Source of the DNA: Streptomyces olivochromogenes
Lineage (GTDB): Bacteria; Actinomycetota; Actinomycetes; Streptomycetales; Streptomycetaceae
Length of the DNA: 37,801 bases
Reading direction: 5' to 3'
Assembly (NCBI RefSeq): GCF_021538895.1
Contig: NZ_JADDRL010000090.1
Location: 1 to 37,801 of the forward strand
The position numbers and the translations under genes were made by a program. The notes under the pieces are model-generated. The model searched no databases. It was not told the origin of the DNA and was given only the letters and a program-made list of their open reading frames with translations. Positions 1-8,529 of this stretch are shown piece by piece (position 1 is the stretch's first letter; the number at the start of each line of letters is the position of its first letter).

Positions 1-706
1 AAGCCACCACCGCCAACACCCCCGAGGCCAGCGCCGCGAGGAGCAGCGGGGTGCCCAGGTCGCGGTGGATCACCAGCCAGGCGCCCACGGTGGCGCCGGC
101 CAGCATGGCCAGTACGGCGGCCGCGCGGCGGGCGGAGCGTTGGTTCGTGGTGGTGCCGGCCGTGGCGTCGGAGGCGAGGGCCGTCAGGGTCATCGTCAGG
201 ACCGTCGTCGTCAGGTCGGGGATGCCCAGCTTGCGTACCGTCGCGTTGCGCAGGCCCATCGCGAAGGCCGTGAGGGCGATCAGGGTGTAGGTCGTGGCGG
301 GTGCGCCCGGCGCCGCGAAGGCCACCACGGCCGACGCGCCCACCAGCACCGCCTCCACGGCCAGCGTCACCCGCGTCCAGGTCCGCCGGGAGCCCCCGCC
401 GAACCGCGCCGCCACCCTGCCGCCGGCCGCCGCGCCCGCCAGGAAGCAGAACAGCGAAGTCGCCGTGTGCGGCACCGAGAAGCCCGCCGCGCCGGCCGCC
501 GCGAAGCCCAACACCACCACGTTTCCGGTCATGTTGGCCGTGAAGACCCGGCCGAGCCCGAGAAAGCTCACCGCGTCGATCAGCCCGCTCACCACGGTCA
601 GCGCCAGCAGAACCACCGTCAGGCGGATCCCGCGCGCCTCGGGATCGGGGGTCTGAGCGCCCGTCGGATGGGTGTGGTCCGGCGAGTTCGGGGGAGGCGT
701 GGTCAT
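1..706 (-). CDS. DUF1275 (YoaK-like) membrane protein, C-terminus cut by window edge
   Basis: The reading frame starts at ATG 706 on the minus strand and runs off the left edge without a stop, so about 235 residues are visible. It shows hydrophobic segments with the hallmarks of the DUF1275/YoaK family: a first helix followed by D-A-V-S-F-L-G-L-G, then F-T-A-N-M-T-G-N, and later G-L-R-N-A-T-V-R-K-L-G with D-L-T-T-T-V-L-T. These are the conserved family blocks. The role of the family is not established; it is an integral membrane protein of about six helices. It is divergent from the lipase gene, with about 105 bases between their starts. The missing C-terminus is only the window boundary. Confidence 0.85.
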   Translation of the reverse strand, partial: MTTPPPNSPDHTHPTGAQTPDPEARGIRLTVVLLALTVVSGLIDAVSFLGLGRVFTANMTGNVVVLGFAAAGAAGFSVPHTATSLFCFLAGAAAGGRVAARFGGGSRRTWTRVTLAVEAVLVGASAVVAFAAPGAPATTYTLIALTAFAMGLRNATVRKLGIPDLTTTVLTMTLTALASDATAGTTTNQRSARRAAAVLAMLAGATVGAWLVIHRDLGTPLLLAALASGVLAVVA

Positions 707-811
707 GGAGGTCTCCGGGCAGCCGGACGGGCAGGGTGGTGCCAAGTCCACCACGGAGACGGGGGAGTCTCGGATGTCGGGACGAAGCGTGTTGTCCGTA
801 GCGTCCGGGAC

Positions 812-2062
812 ATGAGCGAACAGACGTATGAAACAGTGGGAAAGCAGTCCGGCCGGCGCGTGCGCAAGGGGATTGCCGCCGCGGCCGCCCTGCTGCTCGC
901 GGGGCTGGCCGCTGCACCGGCCGCATCGGCGGCCACCGAACAGCGGCAGGGCCGGCACCACCGGGGTGACGTCGTCTCCGTCACGCCGGTCGCCACCCAC
1001 ACCCGCGCCGAGGTCGCGCAGGCCCTCGACCGTCTCCACATCGGCACTGACTCCGTGCGGCACGGCGTCCGGGCGTACCGGGTGACGTACCGCACGATGG
1101 ACCCGTACGGCCGCCCCACCACCGCCACCGGACTGCTCACCCTCCCGGAGGGCGGCCGCCACACCCTGAACCTCGTCTCCGACACGCACGGCACCATGGC
1201 CAACCGCGGCTACGCCCCGTCCGTGTCGGAGGACAGCCGGTTCCCGTCGTACCTCTTCGCCTCCGCCGGACATGCCGTGGCCGCGCCCGACTACCTGGGC
1301 CTGGGGAAGGGGCCGGGGCTGCACCCGTACATGGACACGCGGTCGGCCGTCACCGCCACGGTCGACCTGCTGCGCGCCGCCCGGACCGCGGCGGCGGGGC
1401 TGGGCCGGACCCTCGACGGGAATCTCTACGCGACCGGCTTCTCACAGGGCGGGCAGGTCGCGATGGCCGTGGGGAGAGCGGTCGAGGCCGGTGACGCGCC
1501 CGGCTTCCGGCTGAAGGCGCTGGCTCCGGTGGCAGGGCCGTACGACCTGGAGGGCACGGAGGTGCCGGCGCTCGCGGACGGCCGGGTCAACGACATCAGC
1601 GGTGTGTTCTACCTCTCCTACTTCCTCACCGCCCAGAACCGGCTGCACCACCTCTACGAGGACCCGGCCGAGGTCTTCCGGGCGCCGTACGCCGATCGCG
1701 TCGAAGGACTCTTCGACGGAACCCACGAGGACGAGGACATCGTCCGGCAGCTGGCCCCCACCGTGCGGGAACTGGTGACGGACGACTACTACCGGCGGCT
1801 CACCCACCCGACAGGCGCCTTCCGCGCGGCACTGCGGGCCAACGATCACACCTGTGACTGGAAGCCGGCCGCGCCGGTGCGGCTGTACGCGGGCGCGAAG
1901 GACACCGACGTGCCGATCGGCAATGCCCGGACATGCGCGCGCACCCTCGCCGGAGAAGGGGCGAGGGTGCGCGTGCTGAATCAGGGGGACGTCGACCACG
2001 TGGGGTCGTACGCCGCGGCGCTGCCGCGGATCGTGCGCTGGTTCGGTGGCGGAACGGCTTAG
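812..2062 (+). CDS. Secreted lipase / alpha-beta hydrolase
   Basis: Predicted exported serine hydrolase of 416 residues. A twin-arginine-like basic stretch (residues 15-19) and a long Ala/Leu core end at an Ala-Ser-Ala-Ala site near residue 41, giving a signal peptide. The nucleophile elbow is Gly-Phe-Ser-Gln-Gly at 209-213 (Ser211). A later Gly-Ala-Lys-Asp-Thr-Asp block and Asp-Val-Asp-His-Val near the C-terminus supply candidate acid and His. The layout is that of secretory lipases of the Candida antarctica lipase A type. The substrate (triglyceride or other ester) cannot be told. The start is not certain because no strong ribosome site precedes ATG 812; a GTG at the basic segment is an alternative. 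The stop overlaps the converging lysozyme-like gene by a few bases. Confidence 0.85.
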   Translation: MSEQTYETVGKQSGRRVRKGIAAAAALLLAGLAAAPAASAATEQRQGRHHRGDVVSVTPVATHTRAEVAQALDRLHIGTDSVRHGVRAYRVTYRTMDPYGRPTTATGLLTLPEGGRHTLNLVSDTHGTMANRGYAPSVSEDSRFPSYLFASAGHAVAAPDYLGLGKGPGLHPYMDTRSAVTATVDLLRAARTAAAGLGRTLDGNLYATGFSQGGQVAMAVGRAVEAGDAPGFRLKALAPVAGPYDLEGTEVPALADGRVNDISGVFYLSYFLTAQNRLHHLYEDPAEVFRAPYADRVEGLFDGTHEDEDIVRQLAPTVRELVTDDYYRRLTHPTGAFRAALRANDHTCDWKPAAPVRLYAGAKDTDVPIGNARTCARTLAGEGARVRVLNQGDVDHVGSYAAALPRIVRWFGGGTA

Positions 2063-2472
2063 TACCAGCCGTTGGCCTGCCAGAAGTTCCAGGCGTCGGC
2101 GGGGCTGCCGTAGCGGGAGTTCATGTAGTCCAGGCCCCACTTGATCTGGGTGGCCGGGTTGGTCTTCCAGTCGGAGCCGGCGGAGGCCATCTTCGAGCCG
2201 GGCAGGGCCTGGACCAGGCCGTAGGCGCCGGAGGAGCTGTTGGTGGCGGAGATGTTCCAGCCGCTCTCGTGCTCGACGATCTTGGAGAAAGCGGTGTACT
2301 GCGCGGCGTCCGGGATCATCTTGTGCGCGATCGACTGAGCCGAAGAGGTCGAGGTCGTGGCGGCCTGAGCGGGCGCCGCGGCCATGATCATGCCGGTCGT
2401 GGCGGCAGCCAGGGCGGCAGTCGTGAGGGCCTTCTTCGGGGAAGCGATGCGGCGGATGAAGGAGACGGACAC
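2059..2472 (-). CDS. Secreted transglycosylase-like (SLT-fold) protein
   Basis: A 137-residue secreted protein. The signal peptide ends near Ala-Gln-Ala at residue 37. The catalytic block is E-x-E-S-G-W with Glu69-Ser70, followed by G-A-Y-G-L-V-Q (82-88), the GLxQ signature of soluble lytic transglycosylases and Rpf-like lysozyme folds. It ends with W-x-F-W-x-A-N-G-W-Y, as in many actinobacterial proteins of this type. It should cleave peptidoglycan glycan strands outside the cell. I chose GTG 2472 because the signal peptide starts there and an AGAGG lies just upstream; the frame stays open to an ATG at 2727 but that extension has no recognisable content. Its stop overlaps the lipase stop in a convergent arrangement. 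Confidence 0.85.
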   Translation of the reverse strand: MSVSFIRRIASPKKALTTAALAAATTGMIMAAAPAQAATTSTSSAQSIAHKMIPDAAQYTAFSKIVEHESGWNISATNSSSGAYGLVQALPGSKMASAGSDWKTNPATQIKWGLDYMNSRYGSPADAWNFWQANGWY

Positions 2473-2820
2473 GGAGAACCTCTTACGTCGGGGACAAGGA
2501 GTCGCGCTGTACGTCGTCACCACGCGGTACGCGGTGGGCCATACGGTGGCGCCGCGACCCGGGTGGGTTCGTGGCGCCTGGCGACGTCGTCCAGACAAGC
2601 AGGCCGGAAAGTCGTCCGCAATCACCCCTTTTACTAGTGGTGGCCGGATTGGCGGGAAACGTCGCTTGTGTGACCTGGGTCGCAATGCGCAGGTCGGAGA
2701 GGGTTCGTGTCCGAAGATTTCGGACAAGTCGCCCTACGGCCCCGCTTCGTAGGTGACCTGCGTCATGTGGGGTGCTTCACCGGCCCGCCGACGGACCGCA
2801 CACGACCGCTCACCCAGCGG
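2473..2820. other. Gene-free leader region upstream of the transglycosylase-like gene
   Basis: About 350 bases with no convincing gene. On the minus strand it should hold the promoter and a long leader for the lysozyme-like gene. It contains a GGCGCC...GGCGCC stem (2548-2578) and the perfect palindrome TGTCCGAAGATTTCGGACA (2708-2726). Because long structured leaders before cell-wall hydrolases in actinobacteria often carry a c-di-AMP (ydaO-type) riboswitch I looked for that motif, but did not find its conserved blocks. Confidence 0.4.
2708..2726. promoter_or_regulatory. Perfect palindrome, operator or weak terminator
   Basis: Arms TGTCCGAA / TTCGGACA with a three-base centre. It lies about 95 bases beyond the stop of the minus-strand ECF operon and upstream of the transglycosylase-like gene. 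It could be an operator for the latter or part of a terminator for the former; there is no T-tract on either side. No regulator was identified. Confidence 0.35.
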
Positions 2821-3699
2821 TCACCGCGGCGGGGCCTCGAATGTGACCGCGGTCTCGAAGTTGGCCCGCCGGGTGGCCCGGCGCAGCGCCCGCAGCAGCG
2901 CCGGGCCGAGCGCGAGGGTCAGCACGACCGTGCACAGGGCCCGGCCCAGGTCCCAGCCGAGGGAGGTGGCCAGGCAGTACGCGACGAAGCGGGCCAGGTT
3001 CGCGGGGAGCGAGGCGTGCGCGTCGAAGGCGATGTTCGAGGCGAGGGCGCCGATGAAGGGCCAGCCCGCCAGGTTCATGATCGTGCCGTAGGCGAAGGCG
3101 GCGAGGAAGCCGTAGAAGGAGAGCATCAGCAGCTCGACGCGGCCGCGCAGCCGGTCCGGGCCGGGCAGCAGGCCCGCCCCCATCGTGAACCACCCCATCG
3201 CGAGCATCTGGAACGGCATCCACGGGCCCACCCCGCCCGTGAGCAGCGCCGACGCGAACATCGTCAGCGAGCCGAGCACGAAGCCGAACCCCGGGCCGAG
3301 GACGCGCCCGCTCAGCACCATCAGGAAGAACATGGGCTCGATCCCGGCCGTGCCCGCGCCGATCGGCCGCAGCGCCGCGCCGGTCGCGGCCAGCACGCCC
3401 AGCATGGCGACGGCCTTCGGCCCGAGCCCCGACTCGGAGATCGTCGCGGCGACGACGGCGACGAGCAGCACGAGCAGCCCCGCGAAGAGCCAGGGCGCGT
3501 CCTGCGCGTGCGCGCTGATGTGCGAGCCGGGCGGGGCGAGGAAGGGCCACCCGAAGGCGACGACCCCGACCGCGCTGACCAGGGCGAGCGCGGCGGTGGA
3601 GCGGGGGCCGAGGCGGATGGGCCGCGCCTGCGGGGTCCTGGTCTTCGGGGCCCCGGTCTCAGGGGTGGTGCTCCGAGGGGTCCCGGTCCGACGGCTCAC
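2821..3699 (-). CDS. ECF transporter S component (predicted cobamide/B12-specific)
   Basis: A 292-residue integral membrane protein, last gene of the riboswitch-controlled operon. After a basic, Pro/Thr-rich N-terminus of about 35 residues there are roughly six or more hydrophobic segments with the small-residue-rich helices typical of substrate-binding (S) subunits of energy-coupling factor transporters, including G-G-V-G-P-W-M-P-F-Q-M in the middle. S components bind the vitamin and dock on the EcfT/EcfA module. Family membership does not reveal the substrate; the upstream cobalamin riboswitch is what points to cobalamin or a precursor, matching the B12-regulated CbrT-type systems predicted for actinobacteria. 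GTG 3699 overlaps the ATPase stop (GTGA), implying translational coupling. Confidence 0.8.
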   Translation of the reverse strand: MSRRTGTPRSTTPETGAPKTRTPQARPIRLGPRSTAALALVSAVGVVAFGWPFLAPPGSHISAHAQDAPWLFAGLLVLLVAVVAATISESGLGPKAVAMLGVLAATGAALRPIGAGTAGIEPMFFLMVLSGRVLGPGFGFVLGSLTMFASALLTGGVGPWMPFQMLAMGWFTMGAGLLPGPDRLRGRVELLMLSFYGFLAAFAYGTIMNLAGWPFIGALASNIAFDAHASLPANLARFVAYCLATSLGWDLGRALCTVVLTLALGPALLRALRRATRRANFETAVTFEAPPR

Positions 3700-5411
3700 G
3701 CGAGTGCCTCCCGTACCTGCGCGGTCGTGAGCCACTGCTGCGGCGCCAGGATCTTGGTGATCTGCGGGGCGAAGGACGGGGACGACACCACGATGTCGGC
3801 CGTCGGGCCGTCCGCGATGACCTCCCCCTCCGCGAGGAGCACCACCCGGTGGGCGAGCTCGGCGGCCAGTTCCACGTCGTGCGTGGCCAGCACGATGGCG
3901 TGACCCTCGGCGGCGAGCCCGCGCAGCACGGTGACCAGACGGGCCTTCGCCGCGTAGTCCAGACCCCGGGTCGGCTCGTCCAGCAGGAGAAGGGGAGGAC
4001 GGGCGGTCAGGACGACGGCCAGGGCCAGCGCGAGCCGCTGCCCCTCGGACAGGTCCCGGGGGTGGGTGTCGTCACCGATGCCGGGCAGCAGACCGGAGAC
4101 GAGCGCACGGCAGGTGCCCGGCTCGGCCCGCGCGTCCCGGTCGGCGGCCGCGCACTCGGCGCCGACCGTGTCGGCGTACAGCAGGTCGGCGGGCTCCTGC
4201 GGGACCAGCCCGACGTGCCGCACCAGATCGTGGGGCGCGGTGCGGTGCGGCACGGCACCGCCGACCAGGACCGAACCGGCGGACGGTTCGACGAGCCCGA
4301 CCAGGGTGTTCAGCAGCGTGGACTTCCCGGCGCCGTTGCGCCCCATCAGGGCGACCGTCTCCCCGGGGGCGAAGCCGAGGTCCACCTGCCGGAGGGCGGT
4401 GACCCCGGCCCGGCGGACGGCCAGGGAGCGCACCTCGGCTACCCCCGGCGGCACGGTGTCGGGCGTGCGCCCGCGCCGGAACCGGCGCGGAGCGGAGATG
4501 CGAGAAACGGGGGCGCGAGACATGGGGACGCGGGGAGCGGGGACGTCGGCCTCGGGGGCGGCGGCGCTCGCCGGTGCCGGCCGCGGCGCCTTTCGGCCGT
4601 CGAGCCGCTCCCGCAGCTCCCCGGCCCGGCGGCGCGCGTCCCGCACGGTCAGCGGCAGCGGGGACCAGCCGGCCAGCCGGCCCAGGTCCACCACCGGCGG
4701 GTACACCGGCGAGACCGCCATCACCTCGGCCGGGGTGCCCAGCAGCGGGGCGGCGCCCGGGGCGGGCAGCAGGATGACCCGGTCGGCGTACTGGATCACC
4801 CGTTCCAGCCGGTGCTCGGCCATGAGGACGGTCGTACCGAGGTCGTGGACGAGCCGCTGCAGGACGGCGAGGACCTCCTCCGCGGCCGCCGGGTCGAGCG
4901 CCGAGGTCGGTTCGTCGAGGACCAGGACCCGCGGGTGCGGGGTGAGCACCGAGCCGATGGCGACGCGCTGCCGCTGACCGCCGGAGAGCGTCGCGATGGG
5001 CCGGTCGCGCAGGTCGGCGAGGCCCAGCAGGTCCAGGGTCTCCTCCACCCGGCGCCGCATCACGTCCGGGGCCAGGCCCAGCGACTCCATCCCGTACGCG
5101 AGCTCGTCCTCCACCGTGTCCGTGACGAAGTGGGCGAGCGGATCCTGGCCCACCGTGCCCACCACGTCGGCGAGTTCACGCGGCTTGTGGGTGCGGGTGT
5201 CCCGGCCCGCGACGGTGACGCGGCCGCGCAGGGTGCCGCCGGTGAAGTGCGGGACGAGCCCGCTCACCGCGCCGAGCACCGTCGACTTGCCGACGCCGGA
5301 CGGACCGACGAGGAGCACGAGTTCGCCCTCCGGCACCTCGAAGTCCACGCCCCGGACGGTCGGTTCGGCCGCCCCCTCGTACGTCACGGAGACATCCTCG
5401 AAACGGATCAC
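3696..5411 (-). CDS. ECF transporter double ATPase (EcfA1-EcfA2 fusion)
   Basis: A 571-residue fusion of two ABC ATPase domains, the energising part of an ECF importer. Domain 1: Walker A GPSGVGKST (36-44), signature LSGGQ (142-146), Walker B ending in DEPT near 166-169. A Pro/Ala/Arg-rich linker (about 270-320) leads to domain 2: Walker A GRNGAGKST (357-365), signature LSEGQ (454-458), Walker B LLLLDEP (474-480). All key motifs are intact in both halves. Starts at GTG 5411 behind AAGGAG. The start overlaps the EcfT stop and the stop overlaps the S-component start, both as GTGA, so EcfT, ATPase and S component are made as a coupled set. In many bacteria the two ATPases are separate genes; the fused form is common in actinobacteria. 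Confidence 0.93.
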   Translation of the reverse strand: MIRFEDVSVTYEGAAEPTVRGVDFEVPEGELVLLVGPSGVGKSTVLGAVSGLVPHFTGGTLRGRVTVAGRDTRTHKPRELADVVGTVGQDPLAHFVTDTVEDELAYGMESLGLAPDVMRRRVEETLDLLGLADLRDRPIATLSGGQRQRVAIGSVLTPHPRVLVLDEPTSALDPAAAEEVLAVLQRLVHDLGTTVLMAEHRLERVIQYADRVILLPAPGAAPLLGTPAEVMAVSPVYPPVVDLGRLAGWSPLPLTVRDARRRAGELRERLDGRKAPRPAPASAAAPEADVPAPRVPMSRAPVSRISAPRRFRRGRTPDTVPPGVAEVRSLAVRRAGVTALRQVDLGFAPGETVALMGRNGAGKSTLLNTLVGLVEPSAGSVLVGGAVPHRTAPHDLVRHVGLVPQEPADLLYADTVGAECAAADRDARAEPGTCRALVSGLLPGIGDDTHPRDLSEGQRLALALAVVLTARPPLLLLDEPTRGLDYAAKARLVTVLRGLAAEGHAIVLATHDVELAAELAHRVVLLAEGEVIADGPTADIVVSSPSFAPQITKILAPQQWLTTAQVREALA

Positions 5412-6574
5412 GACGGCTCCTTGGGGGCGGCGAGGGCGGGCAGCAGGGCGAGGAGCACGGCGGCCGCGGGCCACAGGGGCAGCACGGGCGCGGTGAGCGG
5501 TACGACTCCGGGGTGCAGGGCGGCGGAATCGGTCGCGGAGGCGAGCGTGAGCAGCGCGGCGACGGCTCCGCCGGAGGCGGCGACCAGCCAGGCACGCGGA
5601 CCCCAGGGGTCCGGGCGGTACCGGGTGCGCAGGGTGCGGCGGCCGCCGAGGCGCAGGCCCGCGAGCGCGGCGCCGACCCCGGCCAGCAGCACGGGCAGCC
5701 CGTACGTGCCGCCCTCGGCGGTGAGCAGCCCGTACGTGCCCGCGCAGACGCCGAGCAGACCGCCGAGGGTGAGGGCGGTGGTGGTGCGGCGGACCCGGGC
5801 GGGGACGTCGGCGCTGCGGCCGTAGCCACGGGCGTCCATCGCGGCGGCCAGGGCGACCGAGCGCTCCAACGCGCCCTCCAGGACCGGCAGTCCGACCTGC
5901 AGCAGGCCCCGCACACCCCGGTCCGGCCTGCCGCGCAGCCGGCGGGCGGCACGCAGCCGCTGGACGTCCGCGATGAGGTTCGGGGCGAAGGTGAGCGCGA
6001 CGACCACGGCCACGCCGATCTCGTACAGGGCGCCCGGGAGGGACTTGAGGAGACGGGCCGGGCTCGCCAGGGCGTTCGCCGCGCCGACGCAGATCAGCAG
6101 CGTGGCCAGCTGCAGGCCGTCGTACAGCGCGAAGACCACCGACTCGGCGGTGACCCGGCCGCCGAGCCGGATGCCCTGCGCCCAGTGGGGCAGGGGGACC
6201 TCGGGCAGCGTGACGATCACATGGGTGCCGGGGACGGGGGAGCCGAGGGCCACCGCGAAGACGAGGCGGATCAGGAGGACGGCGAAGGCGAGTTTGAAGA
6301 AGGCCGAGTACGACCGGGACCAGGGCGTCCGGCTCCGGCAGGTCGCCACGACGTAGGCCGAGGCCGCCACGAGCAGGGCGAGGACCAGAGGGTTGGTGGT
6401 GCGGCTGGCGGCGGTGGCCAGGCCGAGCGACCAGAGCCACCAGGCACCGGGGTGCAGTGTCGGGCGGCGCTGGTGCCGGGAGGCGGGGACGCTCTCCCGC
6501 CCTTGCGAGGCGCCGCCCCCGTCCCTGCCGCCCGAGCAGCGCGACGGCTCACGGCTCGGCAGACGGCTACGCAT
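5408..6574 (-). CDS. ECF transporter transmembrane component EcfT (CbiQ-like)
   Basis: A 388-residue membrane protein forming the scaffold between ATPases and S component. Hydrophobic helices begin near residue 45. The A-R-G coupling motif is visible in A-A-M-D-A-R-G-Y-G-R-S, the hallmark of the CbiQ/EcfT family that contacts the ATPase; a second Arg-rich stretch (R-A-A-R-R-L-R-G-R) precedes it. Three to four more helices after it make the protein longer than a minimal EcfT (about 260 residues). ATG 6574 overlaps the stop of the SCO2322-family gene by eight bases, and the stop overlaps the ATPase start. Confidence 0.88.
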   Translation of the reverse strand: MRSRLPSREPSRCSGGRDGGGASQGRESVPASRHQRRPTLHPGAWWLWSLGLATAASRTTNPLVLALLVAASAYVVATCRSRTPWSRSYSAFFKLAFAVLLIRLVFAVALGSPVPGTHVIVTLPEVPLPHWAQGIRLGGRVTAESVVFALYDGLQLATLLICVGAANALASPARLLKSLPGALYEIGVAVVVALTFAPNLIADVQRLRAARRLRGRPDRGVRGLLQVGLPVLEGALERSVALAAAMDARGYGRSADVPARVRRTTTALTLGGLLGVCAGTYGLLTAEGGTYGLPVLLAGVGAALAGLRLGGRRTLRTRYRPDPWGPRAWLVAASGGAVAALLTLASATDSAALHPGVVPLTAPVLPLWPAAAVLLALLPALAAPKEPS

Positions 6575-7211
6575 CCCTGCGACGGCGTGCCTGCCACACC
6601 GCTGCCGCTCCCAGCACGACGACCGCGCCCGCCCCGGCCAGCAGGCCCACCGACGGCCCGTGGTCCGCGTCCTTCGGCTTCCCGGCGGCGGCCGTCGGCT
6701 TCTTCTCCGTGCTCACCTGTTCCCCGCACCCCTGCTGCGGATAACCCGAGATGGCGCACAGCAGGGCGTTGGTGTCGTAGCGGAGGGGCCCCGCGACCGC
6801 GGCCAGGGCCTCGGCCGTCGTCGCGTCGGGAGAGACCCGGGCGCAGGCCGTCCGCCGGGCGGGCGGGGTCTCGCCGGACGGGGCGTCCGCCGCCGTGCCG
6901 AAGTCGATGACCAGCGCCACCCGCTTCTTGCCCTGGATGGCGGGCGTACCCGCGCAGATGGTGCCGAAGTCCGCCGCGTCGCGCGGTCGCGTCGCGTCCG
7001 AGGAGTCCTCGCTCACCGCGAAGCGGAAGCCCTGGACGTCGCCGTCGGCGGGGCGGGCGGTCGACGGGCCCTCGGTGGCGTAGGTCCAGTGGGAGCCCTC
7101 GCGCTCCCAGAAGGACCAGTAGCGGTAGCCGACGGCCTGCGCCTGGCCCGCGGCCGCGCACAGGAACAGCGCGGCCGGCAGGAGCGTCGCGGCACGGCGG
7201 ACGGCGGTCAC
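6567..7211 (-). CDS. SCO2322-family secreted, C-terminally anchored protein
   Basis: A 214-residue protein matching what I recall as the SCO2322 family, named only for its S. coelicolor member. Signal peptide 1-26; a short globular domain beginning Tyr-Trp-Ser-Phe-Trp (31-35), then W-T-Y near 42-44 and G-D-V-Q-G-F-R-F (57-64); four cysteines (86, 123, 152, 162); one C-terminal helix (about 187-206) and a basic tail. The W/Y pattern resembles small beta domains of the DUF4430 type that form the C-terminal half of vitamin B12 carriers such as transcobalamin; this is my inference from pattern only. GTG 7211 overlaps the stop of the toroid gene. The context points to an extracellular helper of the ECF transporter. 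Confidence 0.75.
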   Translation of the reverse strand: MTAVRRAATLLPAALFLCAAAGQAQAVGYRYWSFWEREGSHWTYATEGPSTARPADGDVQGFRFAVSEDSSDATRPRDAADFGTICAGTPAIQGKKRVALVIDFGTAADAPSGETPPARRTACARVSPDATTAEALAAVAGPLRYDTNALLCAISGYPQQGCGEQVSTEKKPTAAAGKPKDADHGPSVGLLAGAGAVVVLGAAAVWQARRRRDA

Positions 7212-8425
7212 GGCTGCTGCTTCTTCCGGCGGCCGCTGAGCAGGAAGCCGATGCCGATGCCGGCGACCAGGCCGGTGCCGACGATCCACCAGACGTTCGT
7301 GCCGGAGTCGTGCTCCGCCTTCTTGGCGGGCTCCGCCGCCCGCTTCGCCGTCTGCGGCGCCGGTCCCGTCGCGTTCAGCTCCCGCACGAGGTCCGTGCCG
7401 CCGAAGTTCCGCGGGTCCTCGCCCATCGCGTGCGCGGCGAGGATCAGCTCGGCGTACGCGGCCGGGCCGCCCTGCTTCGCCCACTGCGCGGAGTTCTTCT
7501 CCAGCCAGGCGTACGGCTTGCGCGCCTCCTCCGTCCAGCCGGCCGCGGCGAGCGCGACGACCGCGTCGGCGGTGTTGCCGTAGTCGGGCTGGTCCTTGGC
7601 GCCGGGGAGGACGGACGTGAGGTGGTTGCCGTTGCGGAGCATCGTCACCGCCAGGTATGCGGCGCCGTTGCCCGACACCCCGCGTGGCGTGAGCGACTTG
7701 CCCTCGGCGCACTTGCCGTAGTCGGCCGGCCGCTTCGCGGCCGTCACCACGAACCCCTTGCCGAGCGCGCCGAGCACACCGGCCGCCGTCGCGTCCGCGT
7801 TGGCCACCAGCTTGCCCTTCTTGTCCGGCTGGTAGGCGAGCGCGCCGCCGGCCTGGGCGTCGCAGGGCAGGGACATCTTCGCCAGCAGGTCGTACGGCGA
7901 CTTGCCCTCGCCGCGGAGCACGGAGGGGTGGTCGCCGACCGCCGCGAGCGCGCCGATGACGACCCCGGTGGAGTTGGAGTCGCTGGGCCCGGGCGAGGTG
8001 TAGCCCCAGCCGCCGTCCTTGTTCTGCTGACCCTTCAGCCAGCTCACCGCCGAGCGGGCCTGGCCGTCGTGGTCGTGGACCGCCATCAGGGCCTGCGCGG
8101 CGGCGGCCGTGGCGTTGGTGTCGAAGACCACGTTGCCCTCGCAGGGCTTGGAGGTGTCCGCACGGTAGGCGGCGAAGGCCCCGTTGGAGCACTGCTGCTC
8201 GGTCAGCCAGTCCACGGCCTTTCCGGACGGCGTCTCTCCCACCGCGCGCTGCGCGATCAGGGCCAGCGACTGGCGCCAGACGCCGTCGTACTTCGGGTCC
8301 GTGCTGCCGTACAGCCCCGACGGGAGCGCCGCCGAGGCGGACGGGGACGGGTCGGCGGCTGCGGGCGTGGCCGCGCCGATCACGGCGATGACGGCCAGCG
8401 CGGCGGCGCTACGGCGGACGTTCAT
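7208..8425 (-). CDS. Surface-anchored prenyltransferase-fold (alpha/alpha toroid) repeat protein
   Basis: First gene of the ECF operon, 405 residues. Signal peptide 1-24 ending Ala-Ala-Ala; repeat blocks of the prenyltransferase/squalene-oxidase/intrinsic-factor type, seen at V-D-W-L-T-E-Q-Q-C-S-N-G-A-F (71-84) and V-S-W-L-K-G-Q-Q-N-K-D-G-G-W (127-140), with further helical pairs to about 345; four Cys (79, 95, 188, 239) that could form disulfides outside the cell; an Ala/Lys/Pro linker; a C-terminal helix (about 378-398) and a basic tail. It is exported, so it is not an enzyme on cytoplasmic prenyl substrates. With a cobalamin riboswitch in front and ECF genes behind, a role as a cobamide-capturing surface protein is likely (inference). 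ATG 8425 follows GGAGAGG and begins a clear signal peptide. Confidence 0.8.
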   Translation of the reverse strand: MNVRRSAAALAVIAVIGAATPAAADPSPSASAALPSGLYGSTDPKYDGVWRQSLALIAQRAVGETPSGKAVDWLTEQQCSNGAFAAYRADTSKPCEGNVVFDTNATAAAAQALMAVHDHDGQARSAVSWLKGQQNKDGGWGYTSPGPSDSNSTGVVIGALAAVGDHPSVLRGEGKSPYDLLAKMSLPCDAQAGGALAYQPDKKGKLVANADATAAGVLGALGKGFVVTAAKRPADYGKCAEGKSLTPRGVSGNGAAYLAVTMLRNGNHLTSVLPGAKDQPDYGNTADAVVALAAAGWTEEARKPYAWLEKNSAQWAKQGGPAAYAELILAAHAMGEDPRNFGGTDLVRELNATGPAPQTAKRAAEPAKKAEHDSGTNVWWIVGTGLVAGIGIGFLLSGRRKKQQP

Positions 8426-8529
8426 GGTCGGCGACTGCCTCTCCTGCGGGGAGCCGGGCAGCACGGGACACCCCGGGCGGCTCGGCTCCGTAAACCTCGA
8501 CGGTGCCGTGCGTGGGCGGATCCCTGGCG

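Noticed and set aside
65..2062. A long plus-strand frame upstream of and continuous with the lipase
   Set aside because: The part before 812 is Arg/Gly-rich shadow translation opposite the DUF1275 gene; the signal peptide begins at 812.
2473..2760. c-di-AMP (ydaO-type) riboswitch before the transglycosylase-like gene
   Set aside because: Expected from related genes, but the conserved GGGTGAATC-like and 3' blocks were not found.
5412..6440. Extension of the ECF ATPase frame to a 914-residue protein
   Set aside because: The extension is the shadow of EcfT; the ATPase fold starts at GTG 5411 with a ribosome site.
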